Of a DNA stretch of 64,000 nucleotides, positions 26,806 to 35,912 are shown piece by piece. Under the pieces are notes generated by a model, which was not told the DNA's origin, searched no databases, and saw nothing but the letters and a program-made list of their open reading frames with translations. The stretch is from Plesiomonas sp051652165 (GTDB lineage: Bacteria > Pseudomonadota > Gammaproteobacteria > Enterobacterales > CAMTGL01), in contig NZ_JBOFTR010000004.1 in NCBI RefSeq assembly GCF_051652165.1, positions 562,679-626,678 of the forward strand, written 5' to 3'. Every line of letters starts with the position of its first letter. The stretch's first letter is position 1. The position numbers and the translations under genes were made by a program.

Positions 26806-27261
26806 TTATATCGATATCTTTTTTACATGCAAAGTAATGCCGTTGACTAACACAACTTCAACAACACACTCAGCGGGTAAATCAATGTCAGATTGAATGC
26901 GCCATGTTGTATCACCTAAGGTTAACCGGCCAATACCGTTTTGCATGGGTTCAGTCAGTTTTCCTTGCCGCCCAATTAGCGTATTTCCACGTTGATTTAA
27001 TTGGGTATGTTGTTGATCTTGTTTATCTCTTCTATATTGCCAACGCCACCAAAGTAACGATGCCACTACGCTGAATACTGCAAATAAAACCCACTGCACA
27101 GCAAGAGTCAGTGGGATCAACCAGAGCAGTAATGCAACAGTTAATGCAGAAAGCCCAAGCCATAGCAAATACCCCGCAGTACCGAGCATTTCACAAGCTA
27201 ATAGCACCAGACCTAAAACAATCCAGTGCAACGCTGACCATGCAGAAAATGCACTTAGCAC
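26806..27261 (-). CDS. ybbJ: NfeD-like membrane protein (YbbJ type), partner of QmcA
   Basis: The 151-residue protein has about three membrane helices in residues 1-75 and a C-terminal beta-barrel (OB-fold) domain with QRGNTLIGRQGKLTEPMQNG. It resembles E. coli YbbJ, which is encoded with the stomatin-like QmcA. Here its start overlaps the end of qmcA by 7 bp, so they are co-translated. NfeD/SPFH pairs are associated with membrane microdomains and quality control; a reaction is not known. Confidence 0.9.
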   Translation of the reverse strand: MLSAFSAWSALHWIVLGLVLLACEMLGTAGYLLWLGLSALTVALLLWLIPLTLAVQWVLFAVFSVVASLLWWRWQYRRDKQDQQHTQLNQRGNTLIGRQGKLTEPMQNGIGRLTLGDTTWRIQSDIDLPAECVVEVVLVNGITLHVKKISI

Positions 27262-28208
27262 GAACGTTCGCCTTGTTTATTTGCACTATTTTTAACGGTC
27301 GGATCTGCTTTTAATAACTCGGAGATGCCGCCAATAGCGCCAATTAAACTACTCGCTTCCAATGGCATTAACACAATTTTGCTGTTCTCAGCCTGACCAA
27401 TAGCCTGCAACGCTTCTGTGTATTTTTGTGCGACAAAGTAGTTAATCGCTTGCATATTACCGGCACTGATTGCATCAGAAACCATCTGGGTTGCACGTGC
27501 TTCGGCTTCTGCAGCACGCTCACGCGCTTCAGCCTGCAAAAATGCGGCTTGACGCTCCCCTTCAGCTTTTAAAATTTGTGACTGTTTATCACCCTCAGCA
27601 CGCAGGATCTCTGCCTGACGAACACCTTCTGCTTCAAGAATATCTGCACGCTTATTTCGCTCAGCTTTCATTTGCGCATTCATTGCGGCAATCAACTCTT
27701 GTGGTGGGCGCACATCACGGATCTCGATACGGGTAATTTTTACTCCCCATGCATTGGTCGCTTCATCTAAAATCCGCAACAAACGGCTGTTGATGGTATC
27801 GCGCTGTGAGAGCATCTCATCAAGCTCAAGTGCACCTAATACGGTGCGAATATTGGTCATAATCAGGTTACGAATCGCGTTCTCCAGATCATTGACTTCA
27901 TACGCAACTTTTGCCGGATCAAACACTTGAACAAAACAGACTGCATCAATAGTGACATTTGCATTATCTTTAGAGATAACTTCTTGTGAAGGGATATCTA
28001 ATACCCGCTCCATCATATTGATTTTATGCCCAACACGATCAATAAAGGGGATTACAAAATTTAGGCCAGGCACGAGTGTATTGGTGTAACGGCCAAAACG
28101 CTCGACTGTCCACTGATAACCTTGCGGAACAATTTTAAATGCAGTAACAACAATAATAAATGCCACAATGACAAGAGCAAATACAGGTGAAAATACAGTA
28201 ATATCCAT
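27255..28208 (-). CDS. qmcA: Stomatin/prohibitin-like SPFH protein QmcA
   Basis: The 317-residue protein has one N-terminal membrane helix (residues 4-24) and an SPFH domain (AFKIVPQGYQWTVERFGRYTNTLVPGLNFVIPF, through RPPQELIAAMNAQMKAER). A long Ala/Glu-rich coiled coil follows (about 185-260: EAEGVRQAEILRAEGDKQSQ), then a hydrophobic C-terminal segment. It probably forms large oligomeric assemblies with the NfeD-like protein encoded just downstream. In E. coli QmcA associates with FtsH-HflKC. The ATG at 28208 fits the family start. Confidence 0.93.
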   Translation of the reverse strand: MDITVFSPVFALVIVAFIIVVTAFKIVPQGYQWTVERFGRYTNTLVPGLNFVIPFIDRVGHKINMMERVLDIPSQEVISKDNANVTIDAVCFVQVFDPAKVAYEVNDLENAIRNLIMTNIRTVLGALELDEMLSQRDTINSRLLRILDEATNAWGVKITRIEIRDVRPPQELIAAMNAQMKAERNKRADILEAEGVRQAEILRAEGDKQSQILKAEGERQAAFLQAEARERAAEAEARATQMVSDAISAGNMQAINYFVAQKYTEALQAIGQAENSKIVLMPLEASSLIGAIGGISELLKADPTVKNSANKQGERSC

Positions 28209-28233
28209 CAGTTAACATCCTTGATTATTTCAA

Positions 28234-29478
28234 TTACTGGCCACTTAATATACGGGCAGGATCAATTTTCGTTGCCCGCCATGCCGGATAAAGACTGGCC
28301 AGTAAACTTAAAACAATGGCAGTAAGAGCAACTAAAACCACATCTTGTATACGCAATTCACTAGGAAGAAAGTCAACAAAATAGATATCACCCGACAAAA
28401 ATTTATGCCCAACCAGTGTCTCTATTGCACGAATAATACGGGTTAAATTCAGTGATAATACAACCCCACCAACTACACCAAAAGCACAGCCAACCATTCC
28501 AGCCATCATACCGTACCACAGGAAAATATTACGGATGATTCGGTTGTTTGCGCCCATTGTCCGCAACACAGCAATATCACTTTGTTTATCTTTTACGGCC
28601 ATAACCAGCGTAGAGACAATGTTAAAACAGGCCACACTGATCACTAATACCATAGCCAGATACATGATCACACGAACCATCTGAATATCACGGTACATAT
28701 AGCCATATGTGCCCATCCAGCTACGTACATAACCATATACGCCCGTTAAGCGTCCTGCATCACGCACAATTTTTGCTGCTTCAAAGACTTTATCGACCTT
28801 CATGGCTACACCACTAACCCCTTCACCTAAGTCAAGATACTCTTGTGCGTCACGCAGGGGAACCATGCCAAAGGTGTGATCAAGCTGGCCATGTAACTGC
28901 AATAATCCTGTAATTTGTAAACGGATACGTTTTGGCTGCCGCAGCTTCATTTCAGGATCTGGGTTTGGGATCATCAGTGTCAACCAATCGCCAACCTTAA
29001 GACCAAGTGAGTCAGCAACCCCTTTTCCCAAAATAAGCTCATTTTTACCAGAACGGAATGTTTTCCATGCATCCCCTAAAACAAATTGGGGTAATGCACT
29101 GATCTTCTCTTCAGAGGCCGGATCAACTCCACGGATTTGTACGGCTTTAAGCTGTGTTCCTTGATCTGCTAATGCAGTAAAGGTGACATAAGGCGCAGTT
29201 GCCACAATTCCGGGGTGACGTTGTAACCTTGTCTCGACTTTTTGCCAATTAAGCAGGCTACCTTCTGCAGGGGTAATTTCACCGTGTGGTACAACGGCCA
29301 GAATACGGTCATTGAGTTCTCGTTGAAAACCATTCATGGCACTTAAGCCCATGATTAAAACAGCAACACCCAGTGCAATACCCAGTGTAGAGATAACCGA
29401 GATAAATGACACCATACCGTTGCGGCGGCGCGCTCGGCTATAACGTAACCCGATAAACAGTGATAACGGACGCAGCAT
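28234..29478 (-). CDS. lolE: Lipoprotein-releasing system permease LolE
   Basis: The 414-residue MacB/FtsX-like permease has one N-terminal helix, a large periplasmic domain and three C-terminal helices. It starts PLSLFIGLRYSRARRRNGMVSFISVISTLGIALGV and ends LYPAWRATKIDPARILSGQ. With LolC and LolD it extracts lipoproteins from the inner membrane for LolA. Its ATG overlaps the lolD stop by one base. Being third in the lolCDE operon it is LolE; the N-terminal SRARRRNGMVSF is LolE-like. Confidence 0.96.
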   Translation of the reverse strand: MLRPLSLFIGLRYSRARRRNGMVSFISVISTLGIALGVAVLIMGLSAMNGFQRELNDRILAVVPHGEITPAEGSLLNWQKVETRLQRHPGIVATAPYVTFTALADQGTQLKAVQIRGVDPASEEKISALPQFVLGDAWKTFRSGKNELILGKGVADSLGLKVGDWLTLMIPNPDPEMKLRQPKRIRLQITGLLQLHGQLDHTFGMVPLRDAQEYLDLGEGVSGVAMKVDKVFEAAKIVRDAGRLTGVYGYVRSWMGTYGYMYRDIQMVRVIMYLAMVLVISVACFNIVSTLVMAVKDKQSDIAVLRTMGANNRIIRNIFLWYGMMAGMVGCAFGVVGGVVLSLNLTRIIRAIETLVGHKFLSGDIYFVDFLPSELRIQDVVLVALTAIVLSLLASLYPAWRATKIDPARILSGQ

Positions 29479-30182
29479 TAGCGCCCTCCTGTTTTGACAC
29501 TAAGTTCACGGGTAAGCAAACCATCACGCATCTCTAGCTGTCGACTTAACCGACCTGCCAGATTCAGATCATGTGTTACAACTAAAAAGGTTGTGCCGTG
29601 CCGTGCGTTTAATTCACCCAATAGCTCAAAAATACCGTCAGCAGTACGCTGATCAAGGTTACCCGTAGGCTCATCAGCCAAGACCAGTGAAGGTTGATTG
29701 ACCAGTGCGCGAGCAATAGCAACGCGCTGACGTTCACCACCTGAAATTTCTGATGGCCGATGTTCTACACGCCGAGCTAAACCTACTGCTGTTAACATAT
29801 CTTGTGCACGTTGTTGGGCAAATTTAGGTGACTCGCCAGCAATTAACAGTGGCATGGCCACATTTTCTAATGCGGTAAAATCAGGCAACAAATGATGAAA
29901 TTGATACACAAAGCCAATATGCTCATTACGCAGTTTAGCCTGTTCGGTATTGCTCATGGCATACACATCTTTACCCTGAAATAACACTTGCCCTGAAGTA
30001 GGTTTATCTAGCCCACCTAGTAAATGCAGCAGTGTGCTTTTTCCTGACCCAGAGCTACCAACAACGGCGACGAGCTCCCCTTTTGCTAAAGTAAATGAAA
30101 CTCCGCGCAATACGTCAGTTTCCATACCACCTTCGCGATAGGTTTTGACAAGATTTTCACAAACTAACAGTGGCTTATTCAT
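29478..30182 (-). CDS. lolD: Lipoprotein-releasing system ATPase LolD
   Basis: The 234-residue ABC ATPase has Walker A GSSGSGKST, signature ISGGERQRVAIARAL and Walker B LVLADEPTGNLD. The ATG at 30182 (MNKPLLVCENLVKTYREG) is chosen because it matches LolD; the longer open frame upstream only reads through lolC in another frame. It overlaps lolC by 8 bp and lolE by 1 bp, a tight lolC-D-E operon. It powers release of outer-membrane lipoproteins. Confidence 0.97.
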   Translation of the reverse strand: MNKPLLVCENLVKTYREGGMETDVLRGVSFTLAKGELVAVVGSSGSGKSTLLHLLGGLDKPTSGQVLFQGKDVYAMSNTEQAKLRNEHIGFVYQFHHLLPDFTALENVAMPLLIAGESPKFAQQRAQDMLTAVGLARRVEHRPSEISGGERQRVAIARALVNQPSLVLADEPTGNLDQRTADGIFELLGELNARHGTTFLVVTHDLNLAGRLSRQLEMRDGLLTRELSVKTGGR

Positions 30183-31380
30183 AACGTAATGCCTCGGCAG
30201 GTTTGACAGCTGATGCGCGCCAAGCAGGATATAGGGTCGATAACAGAGCAACGATAACGGCAAAAAGAATAATGGTGATAACTTGCAATGGCTCAATAAC
30301 GACGGGTAATGCTGTATTCTGTAAAAGATCGATTCCCAAAAGGGATAAAATATTATTAAGATTTGTAGCAATAAGCGTACCTAACGCTCCCCCAAACAGT
30401 GCTCCTATCACGCCAGCAGAAGCCCCTTGGGTAATAAAAATAACCATCACTTGGCGTGCGTTAAGCCCTAATGTTTGTAAAATTGCAACTTCGCCTTGCT
30501 TTTCCATGACCATTAAACTCAATGAGGTAACAATATTAAAAGCAGCAACCGTGATGATGAGACTCAGCAGTAATCCCATCATATTTTTTTCCATTTTTAC
30601 TGCCTGAAAAAGCTCACCTTTCCGCGCGCGCCAATCTTCCCAAATGAGGTGGTCTGGAAGTGGGGTTTTAGCCGCTTGTTCTACATCAAATGGGTCTTTT
30701 AAAAATAAACGCCACCCACTGATATCGCCGCTTGGTAAACGCATTAACCGTGCAGCATCTTGAATATTCACTAAAATTTGTGATGCATCTATATCACTGC
30801 CAACAGAGAACATACCTGACACTGTAAACAAACGTTGACTAGGGATACGCCCCATTGGGGTAAATTGCGAAGCACTAGTGACCATGAGGCGAATTTTATC
30901 ACCTTGCATAACGCCAAGTTGACTGGCCAGAGTATCCCCTAAAATTACATGGTATTCACTGGGCTTTAATGAATCGAGCGAGGAGTCAACAAGAAACGAA
31001 GAGAGTGGATCTCCCTCTTTCGGATCAATACCCAACATAACACCTGCACCAATATTTTTTGCACTCTGAATAATGACATCGCCCATTACCAAGGGGGCAT
31101 GCTTTACAACATCTGGGATCATTGCCAGTTGGCTAAATGGAACCGACGTTGGATTAATTGCCCCTTCTTTTGAAGTAATCAAGACCTGAGGCATTAAATT
31201 CAGAGTGTTATCTTTCAAATCGCGTTCAAAGCCATTCATCACCGACAGTACAATGATCAGGGATAATACCCCAAGCGTTATCCCTATGGTGGATAAGCGG
31301 CTAACAAAACGCCCAAAACGATCACCCGTGCGACCGCGCAGATAACGTAAGCCAATAAATATTGAAGCCGGAGTAAACAT
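30175..31380 (-). CDS. lolC: Lipoprotein-releasing system permease LolC
   Basis: The 401-residue permease starts MFTPASIFIGLRYLRGRTGD, matching LolC, and ends TLYPAWRASAVKPAEALRYE. Topology is one N-terminal helix, a periplasmic domain that in LolC recruits LolA, and three C-terminal helices. The start at 31380 is preferred over an in-frame ATG 90 bp upstream that would add a non-conserved basic stretch. It heads the lolCDE operon. Its upstream region is shared with the divergent PilZ-like gene. Confidence 0.96.
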   Translation of the reverse strand: MFTPASIFIGLRYLRGRTGDRFGRFVSRLSTIGITLGVLSLIIVLSVMNGFERDLKDNTLNLMPQVLITSKEGAINPTSVPFSQLAMIPDVVKHAPLVMGDVIIQSAKNIGAGVMLGIDPKEGDPLSSFLVDSSLDSLKPSEYHVILGDTLASQLGVMQGDKIRLMVTSASQFTPMGRIPSQRLFTVSGMFSVGSDIDASQILVNIQDAARLMRLPSGDISGWRLFLKDPFDVEQAAKTPLPDHLIWEDWRARKGELFQAVKMEKNMMGLLLSLIITVAAFNIVTSLSLMVMEKQGEVAILQTLGLNARQVMVIFITQGASAGVIGALFGGALGTLIATNLNNILSLLGIDLLQNTALPVVIEPLQVITIILFAVIVALLSTLYPAWRASAVKPAEALRYE

Positions 31381-31710
31381 AAGAAGTAGGCTTGACCGTA
31401 AAGTGAAAATGAGATTAACCCGATGAAACAGAAAATCAGCGTTTTTTCTTGCCAACCGGAATAAATACACAAGGTTACTGAGTGATATTATTCACTATTT
31501 ATAGCGAAACTTACACAAGATTAGCATTTAACATTGCCAGATATCACAATCTGGCACAAACATTCCCCTTAACTCTTAAGAAGTAGAGGTAAACCTATGT
31601 TAGGTTATGCATCTTATCTCACTTACTATCGTTTTATTGTTGCATTTTCTCTTTGTATAACATCTCTGATAATATTCTCTTAACGATATAAATCAGGCTT
31701 TCGCTTTACT
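31381..31710. other. Divergent intergenic region lolC / PilZ-like gene
   Basis: This 330-bp region should hold the promoters of both divergent genes. The only coding candidate in it is a 28-codon hydrophobic ORF at 31597-31683. No repeats or strong hairpins were seen. Confidence 0.6.
31597..31683 (+). CDS. Candidate 28-aa hydrophobic small protein
   Basis: ATG at 31597 opens MLGYASYLTYYRFIVAFSLC and ends after 28 codons at TAA. GTAGAGG lies about 7 nt upstream. The peptide would be a single membrane segment. No homologue is recognised, and the evidence is only the start signal and composition; it could be a chance frame or a leader peptide of the downstream PilZ-like gene. Confidence 0.25.
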   Translation: MLGYASYLTYYRFIVAFSLCITSLIIFS

Positions 31711-32283
31711 ATGGATAAAGGACACTTTTTTTCTGTTCAACAGTGTTTATCTGTCAACATCTCGCCGTTAGCTACAGATATTCCGTTACCTGATCAGGTC
31801 ACATTTGAACAAGAGATCCCCTTGCCTTTTCGTATTACTGCAGAAATTGCCCATCTTGATGCGAGCAGTATCCGTTCATTGCAAAATATAGGTGCTGTTG
31901 CTGATGATTTAGTGAATTGCTTGCAGATACAACAACAAAAAATTGATCTCTTAATCCACTCGATTTTATGGCAAGAAGATCAACCTATTCATCGCTATAC
32001 CACACACTCATTCAGTGCTGGAGGTTTACGCTATTTTTGTAAAGATCTTCCTGCTATTAATACGCATATGTGTATTAAGATTTTTTTGCCTCATCCTGCC
32101 GCGGCCATTTATTGCTACGGTGAAGTTATGGCGATTGAAATAGAACAGGGCCAACCTCTTGTACAGATTCGCTTTACCCATTTACGTGATAACGATCAAG
32201 ATCTGTTAATCAGAGCCGCCTTATATATACAACAGCAACAGCTTAAACAACGTGCCGAACTCAGAGTAAAGCCTAATCTATGA
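31711..32283 (+). CDS. PilZ-like domain protein upstream of mfd
   Basis: The 190-residue cytoplasmic protein has a PilZ-like segment around residues 95-165: RYTTHSFSAGGLRYFCKDL (like the D/N-x-S-x-x-G motif) and MCIKIFLPHPAAAIYCYGEVMAIE. PilZ domains bind c-di-GMP through RxxxR and D/NxSxxG; an RxxxR before the motif is not obvious, so ligand binding is uncertain. The stop overlaps the mfd start as ATGA, so the two are co-translated. In Vibrio-like genomes a similar gene often precedes mfd. A link between repair and c-di-GMP is not established. Confidence 0.75.
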   Translation: MDKGHFFSVQQCLSVNISPLATDIPLPDQVTFEQEIPLPFRITAEIAHLDASSIRSLQNIGAVADDLVNCLQIQQQKIDLLIHSILWQEDQPIHRYTTHSFSAGGLRYFCKDLPAINTHMCIKIFLPHPAAAIYCYGEVMAIEIEQGQPLVQIRFTHLRDNDQDLLIRAALYIQQQQLKQRAELRVKPNL

Positions 32284-35200
32284 CACAAAGTAATTATCTT
32301 AATCTGAACTTACCGGTCAATGCCGGTGATCACCGATATATCGGGCAATTAGTTGGCTCGTCACTCGCTTTAGCCGCAGCAGAAATTGGTCAGCAGCATA
32401 ATGGCCCTCTCTTGCTTGTCACAAAAGACAGCCAAACAGCTTTGCGCCTAACACAAGAGATCCGGCAATTTAGTGACGATTCACCCGTGCTTTTTCCCGA
32501 TTGGGAAACACTACCGTATGATAGCTTTTCGCCGCATCAAGATATTATTTCTGAACGGCTATCAACCTTATATCGGTTACCAAAAATGCACAGTGGTATG
32601 CTAGTGATGCCGGTGAATACATTAATGCAACGGGTATGTCCACGCGATTTTTTACTCTCACATGCCCTGTTGGTCAAAAAAGGGGATCAACTCTCACTTG
32701 ATAAACTGCGTGTGCAATTAGAGCAAGCAGGCTATCGCCCTGCCGAACAAGTCATGGAACACGGTGAGTTTGCGACCCGTGGTGCGCTGTTAGATCTGTT
32801 CCCGATGGGCAGCCAGACACCATTTCGGCTCGATTTTTTTGATGATGAAATAGACTCAATCAGAACATTTGATCCAGACTCACAACGAACGCTGAGTGAG
32901 GTTACACATATTGATCTGTTGCCTGCGCGTGAGTTCCCAACGGATAAAATAGCCATAGAGGGCTTTCGTAGCCGCTGGCGTGAGCAGTTTGAGATCCGCC
33001 GCGATCCTGAACATATCTATCAGCAAGTCAGTAAAAATACGCTTCCTGCCGGCATTGAATATTGGCAACCGCTCTTTTTTGAGCAGATGACCACACTGTT
33101 TGATCACTTGCCAGATAATATACTGATTGTAACAGTCGGTGATACCGCTGAAGCCGCAACCCGTTTTTACAGTGATGCCACAAAACGCCATCATGATCGG
33201 GGAATTGACCCAATGCGCCCACTGCTTGATCCTTCGGCATTATGGCAACGGGTTGATGAGCTTAATGGCCATCTTAAGCAGTACCCCAATATTCATTTGC
33301 AACAAGCCCCGCTGGATGTACGAGCTGGCCGCGAAAACCTTCCCCTAGTGGCTCTTCCTGAGATAAAACTCCAGCATCAGCATAAAGAACCATTACAGGC
33401 ATTGCGCCATTTTCTTGAAAACTTTACCGGTGCAGTTGTGTTTTCTGTTGAGAGTGAAGGCCGCAGAGAAACGCTGCTCGATTTACTTTCACCACTGAAA
33501 TTACGCCCAAAAACCATTCATCACCTGCACGAAATTAGAGATACCCGCAAGCCAGAGCCGGTGTTAATGGTTGGAAGTGCCGAAACAGGCTTTATCCTGA
33601 ATACAAGAGATATCACACAGCCTGATGAAAAAATCACCACCTATGATGCAGCAACTCAACCTCTTCTTGGCTTGATTTGCGAAAGTGATTTGCTCGGTGT
33701 GCGAATTAGCCAACGCCGACGCGATAACCGAAAAACCATCAACACCGAAACGATTATCCGTAATCTTGCTGAATTGCGGATCGGGCAACCGGTGGTGCAT
33801 CTTGAACACGGTGTGGGGCGTTATGGTGGGTTAACCACACTAGAAACTGGCGGAATTACCGCAGAATACATGGTGCTCACGTATGCGGGTGAAGCCAAAC
33901 TGTATGTGCCTGTTTCATCACTGCACTTAATTGGCCGTTATAGTGGTGGTGCAGATGAAACTGCGCCGCTACATAAACTTGGGGGTGAGGCATGGGCAAA
34001 AGCCCGTGGTAAAGCCGCAGAAAAAGTGCGTGATGTTGCCGCCGAGCTGCTCGATATTTATGCCCGCAGAGCACTGAAACCCGGTTTTGCTTTTAAGCAC
34101 GATCGTGAACAGTATCAGCAATTTTGCAGTACCTTTCCTTTTGATGAAACCGAAGACCAACGCAATGCGATCAATGCCGTATTAACCGATATGACTCAGC
34201 CTTATGCGATGGATCGGCTGGTTTGTGGTGATGTTGGTTTTGGTAAAACTGAAGTGGCCATGCGTGCAGCATTTTTGTCTGTGATAAACCACCGCCAGGT
34301 AGCCATACTCGTGCCCACTACCTTGTTAGCACAACAGCACTTTGAAAACTTCCGTGATCGTTTTGCCAACTGGCCGGTGAATATTGAAGTGATGTCTCGC
34401 TTTCGCAGTGCAAAAGAGCAGCAAGCGATACAGCACAATGTGACTGAAGGTAAAGTTGATATTTTAATTGGTACGCATAAACTGCTGCAAAATGATATTA
34501 AATTCAGCAATCTCGGCCTGTTAATTGTGGATGAAGAGCACCGTTTTGGTGTCCGCCAGAAAGAGAAGATCAAAGCACTGCGCGCCGATGTTGATATTCT
34601 CACTCTAACGGCAACCCCTATTCCGCGCACGCTGAATATGGCCATGAGCGGTATGCGTGACTTATCTATTATTACCACCCCACCAGCACGCCGTATGGCA
34701 GTGAAAACCTTTGTACGTGAGTATGACGATTTAACCATCCGTGAGGCCATTCTGCGTGAAGTACTCAGAGGGGGTCAGGTCTATTATCTGCATAATGCGG
34801 TTGACAGTATCGAGAAAACTGCTGAAAAACTGGCCGAATTAGTGCCAGAAGCGCGTATCACCATCGGCCATGGCCAGATGCGTGAGCGCGATTTAGAACG
34901 GGTAATGTCTGATTTTTATCATCAACGCTTTAATGTGTTGGTGTGTACCACCATTATTGAAACAGGTATTGATATCCCGACTGCCAACACCATTATTATT
35001 GATGATGCCGATCATTTCGGGCTGGCTCAATTGCACCAGTTGCGCGGACGAGTGGGCCGATCACACCATCAGGCTTATGCCTATTTGCTCACACCACCGC
35101 CCAAACGCATGACTGACGATGCACGCAAGCGTCTAGAGGCTATTGCCTCACTCGAAGATCTGGGGGCTGGTTTTGCTCTGGCAACGCACGATCTGGAGAT

Positions 35201-35792
35201 TCGGGGTGCAGGTGAGCTACTGGGCGATGATCAGAGCGGGCAGATTGAGTCTATCGGTTTTACCTTGTACATGGAGATGCTAGAGAGTGCTGTCGATGCG
35301 CTGCGTAATGGTAAAGAGCCCTCACTCGATGATTTGACTCGCGGACAAACGGAAGTGGAGCTACGCATTCCTGCTCTGTTGCCAGATGATTATCTGCCAG
35401 ATGTGAATATGCGGCTATCGCTCTATAAGCGGATCGCCAGCGCAGAAAATGAAGCGGTACTCGATGAGCTAAAATCAGAGATTATTGATCGTTTCGGTTT
35501 ACTGCCCGACCCTGCACGCCACTTGCTCAGTGTTGCACGGATTCGTCTGCGAGCACATCGCTTGGGTATCAAACGTGTAGAGGCCTCTGACAGTGGTGGT
35601 TATATTGAGTTTAATGACCAACCTAACATTAGCCCTGTTTATCTGATTTCACTGTTACAGCAACCACAGCAATTCCGGTTGGATGGCCCAACTAAGCTCA
35701 AGTTTTTTGCTCAGTTACTTGATCGTAAAAAGCGCATTGAATATATCGAACAACTGCTTGGCAATTTTGAAACGCATAAGATCAATCAGTAA
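32280..35792 (+). CDS. mfd: Transcription-repair coupling factor Mfd
   Basis: The 1170-residue protein has the full Mfd layout: UvrB-like N-terminal domains (LVTKDSQTALRL, LFPDWETLPYDSFSPHQDIISERL), the RNA-polymerase-interacting domain (IGQPVVHLEHGVGRYGGL, around 500), the superfamily 2 translocase with Walker A GDVGFGKTEVAMRAAF and DEEH (IVDEEHRFGV), motifs QLRGRVGRS, and the C-terminal TRCF domain. Mfd removes stalled RNA polymerase and recruits UvrA for nucleotide excision repair. It overlaps the PilZ-like gene upstream and ends at an intrinsic terminator. Confidence 0.98.
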   Translation: MTQSNYLNLNLPVNAGDHRYIGQLVGSSLALAAAEIGQQHNGPLLLVTKDSQTALRLTQEIRQFSDDSPVLFPDWETLPYDSFSPHQDIISERLSTLYRLPKMHSGMLVMPVNTLMQRVCPRDFLLSHALLVKKGDQLSLDKLRVQLEQAGYRPAEQVMEHGEFATRGALLDLFPMGSQTPFRLDFFDDEIDSIRTFDPDSQRTLSEVTHIDLLPAREFPTDKIAIEGFRSRWREQFEIRRDPEHIYQQVSKNTLPAGIEYWQPLFFEQMTTLFDHLPDNILIVTVGDTAEAATRFYSDATKRHHDRGIDPMRPLLDPSALWQRVDELNGHLKQYPNIHLQQAPLDVRAGRENLPLVALPEIKLQHQHKEPLQALRHFLENFTGAVVFSVESEGRRETLLDLLSPLKLRPKTIHHLHEIRDTRKPEPVLMVGSAETGFILNTRDITQPDEKITTYDAATQPLLGLICESDLLGVRISQRRRDNRKTINTETIIRNLAELRIGQPVVHLEHGVGRYGGLTTLETGGITAEYMVLTYAGEAKLYVPVSSLHLIGRYSGGADETAPLHKLGGEAWAKARGKAAEKVRDVAAELLDIYARRALKPGFAFKHDREQYQQFCSTFPFDETEDQRNAINAVLTDMTQPYAMDRLVCGDVGFGKTEVAMRAAFLSVINHRQVAILVPTTLLAQQHFENFRDRFANWPVNIEVMSRFRSAKEQQAIQHNVTEGKVDILIGTHKLLQNDIKFSNLGLLIVDEEHRFGVRQKEKIKALRADVDILTLTATPIPRTLNMAMSGMRDLSIITTPPARRMAVKTFVREYDDLTIREAILREVLRGGQVYYLHNAVDSIEKTAEKLAELVPEARITIGHGQMRERDLERVMSDFYHQRFNVLVCTTIIETGIDIPTANTIIIDDADHFGLAQLHQLRGRVGRSHHQAYAYLLTPPPKRMTDDARKRLEAIASLEDLGAGFALATHDLEIRGAGELLGDDQSGQIESIGFTLYMEMLESAVDALRNGKEPSLDDLTRGQTEVELRIPALLPDDYLPDVNMRLSLYKRIASAENEAVLDELKSEIIDRFGLLPDPARHLLSVARIRLRAHRLGIKRVEASDSGGYIEFNDQPNISPVYLISLLQQPQQFRLDGPTKLKFFAQLLDRKKRIEYIEQLLGNFETHKINQ

Positions 35793-35850
35793 GTTAAGCT
35801 ATACATAGCTCAATATGAGTTATGTTAAGTATACATACTCACTAATATTA

Positions 35851-35888
35851 AAAAGCACAGCATCAAAAAACAGGCTGTGCTTTTTTAT
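35851..35888. terminator. Rho-independent terminator after mfd
   Basis: AAAAGCACAGC (35851-35861) and GCTGTGC (35874-35880) followed by TTTTTT. The A run on the left may let it also end the convergent kinase transcript. Confidence 0.85.
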
Positions 35889-35912
35889 TCTTCAACGCTG
35901 TCTGCAACATAA

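Noticed and set aside
34202..34750. Long minus-strand frame inside mfd
   Set aside because: It is antisense to the conserved Mfd translocase domain, with shadow-type composition and no motif.
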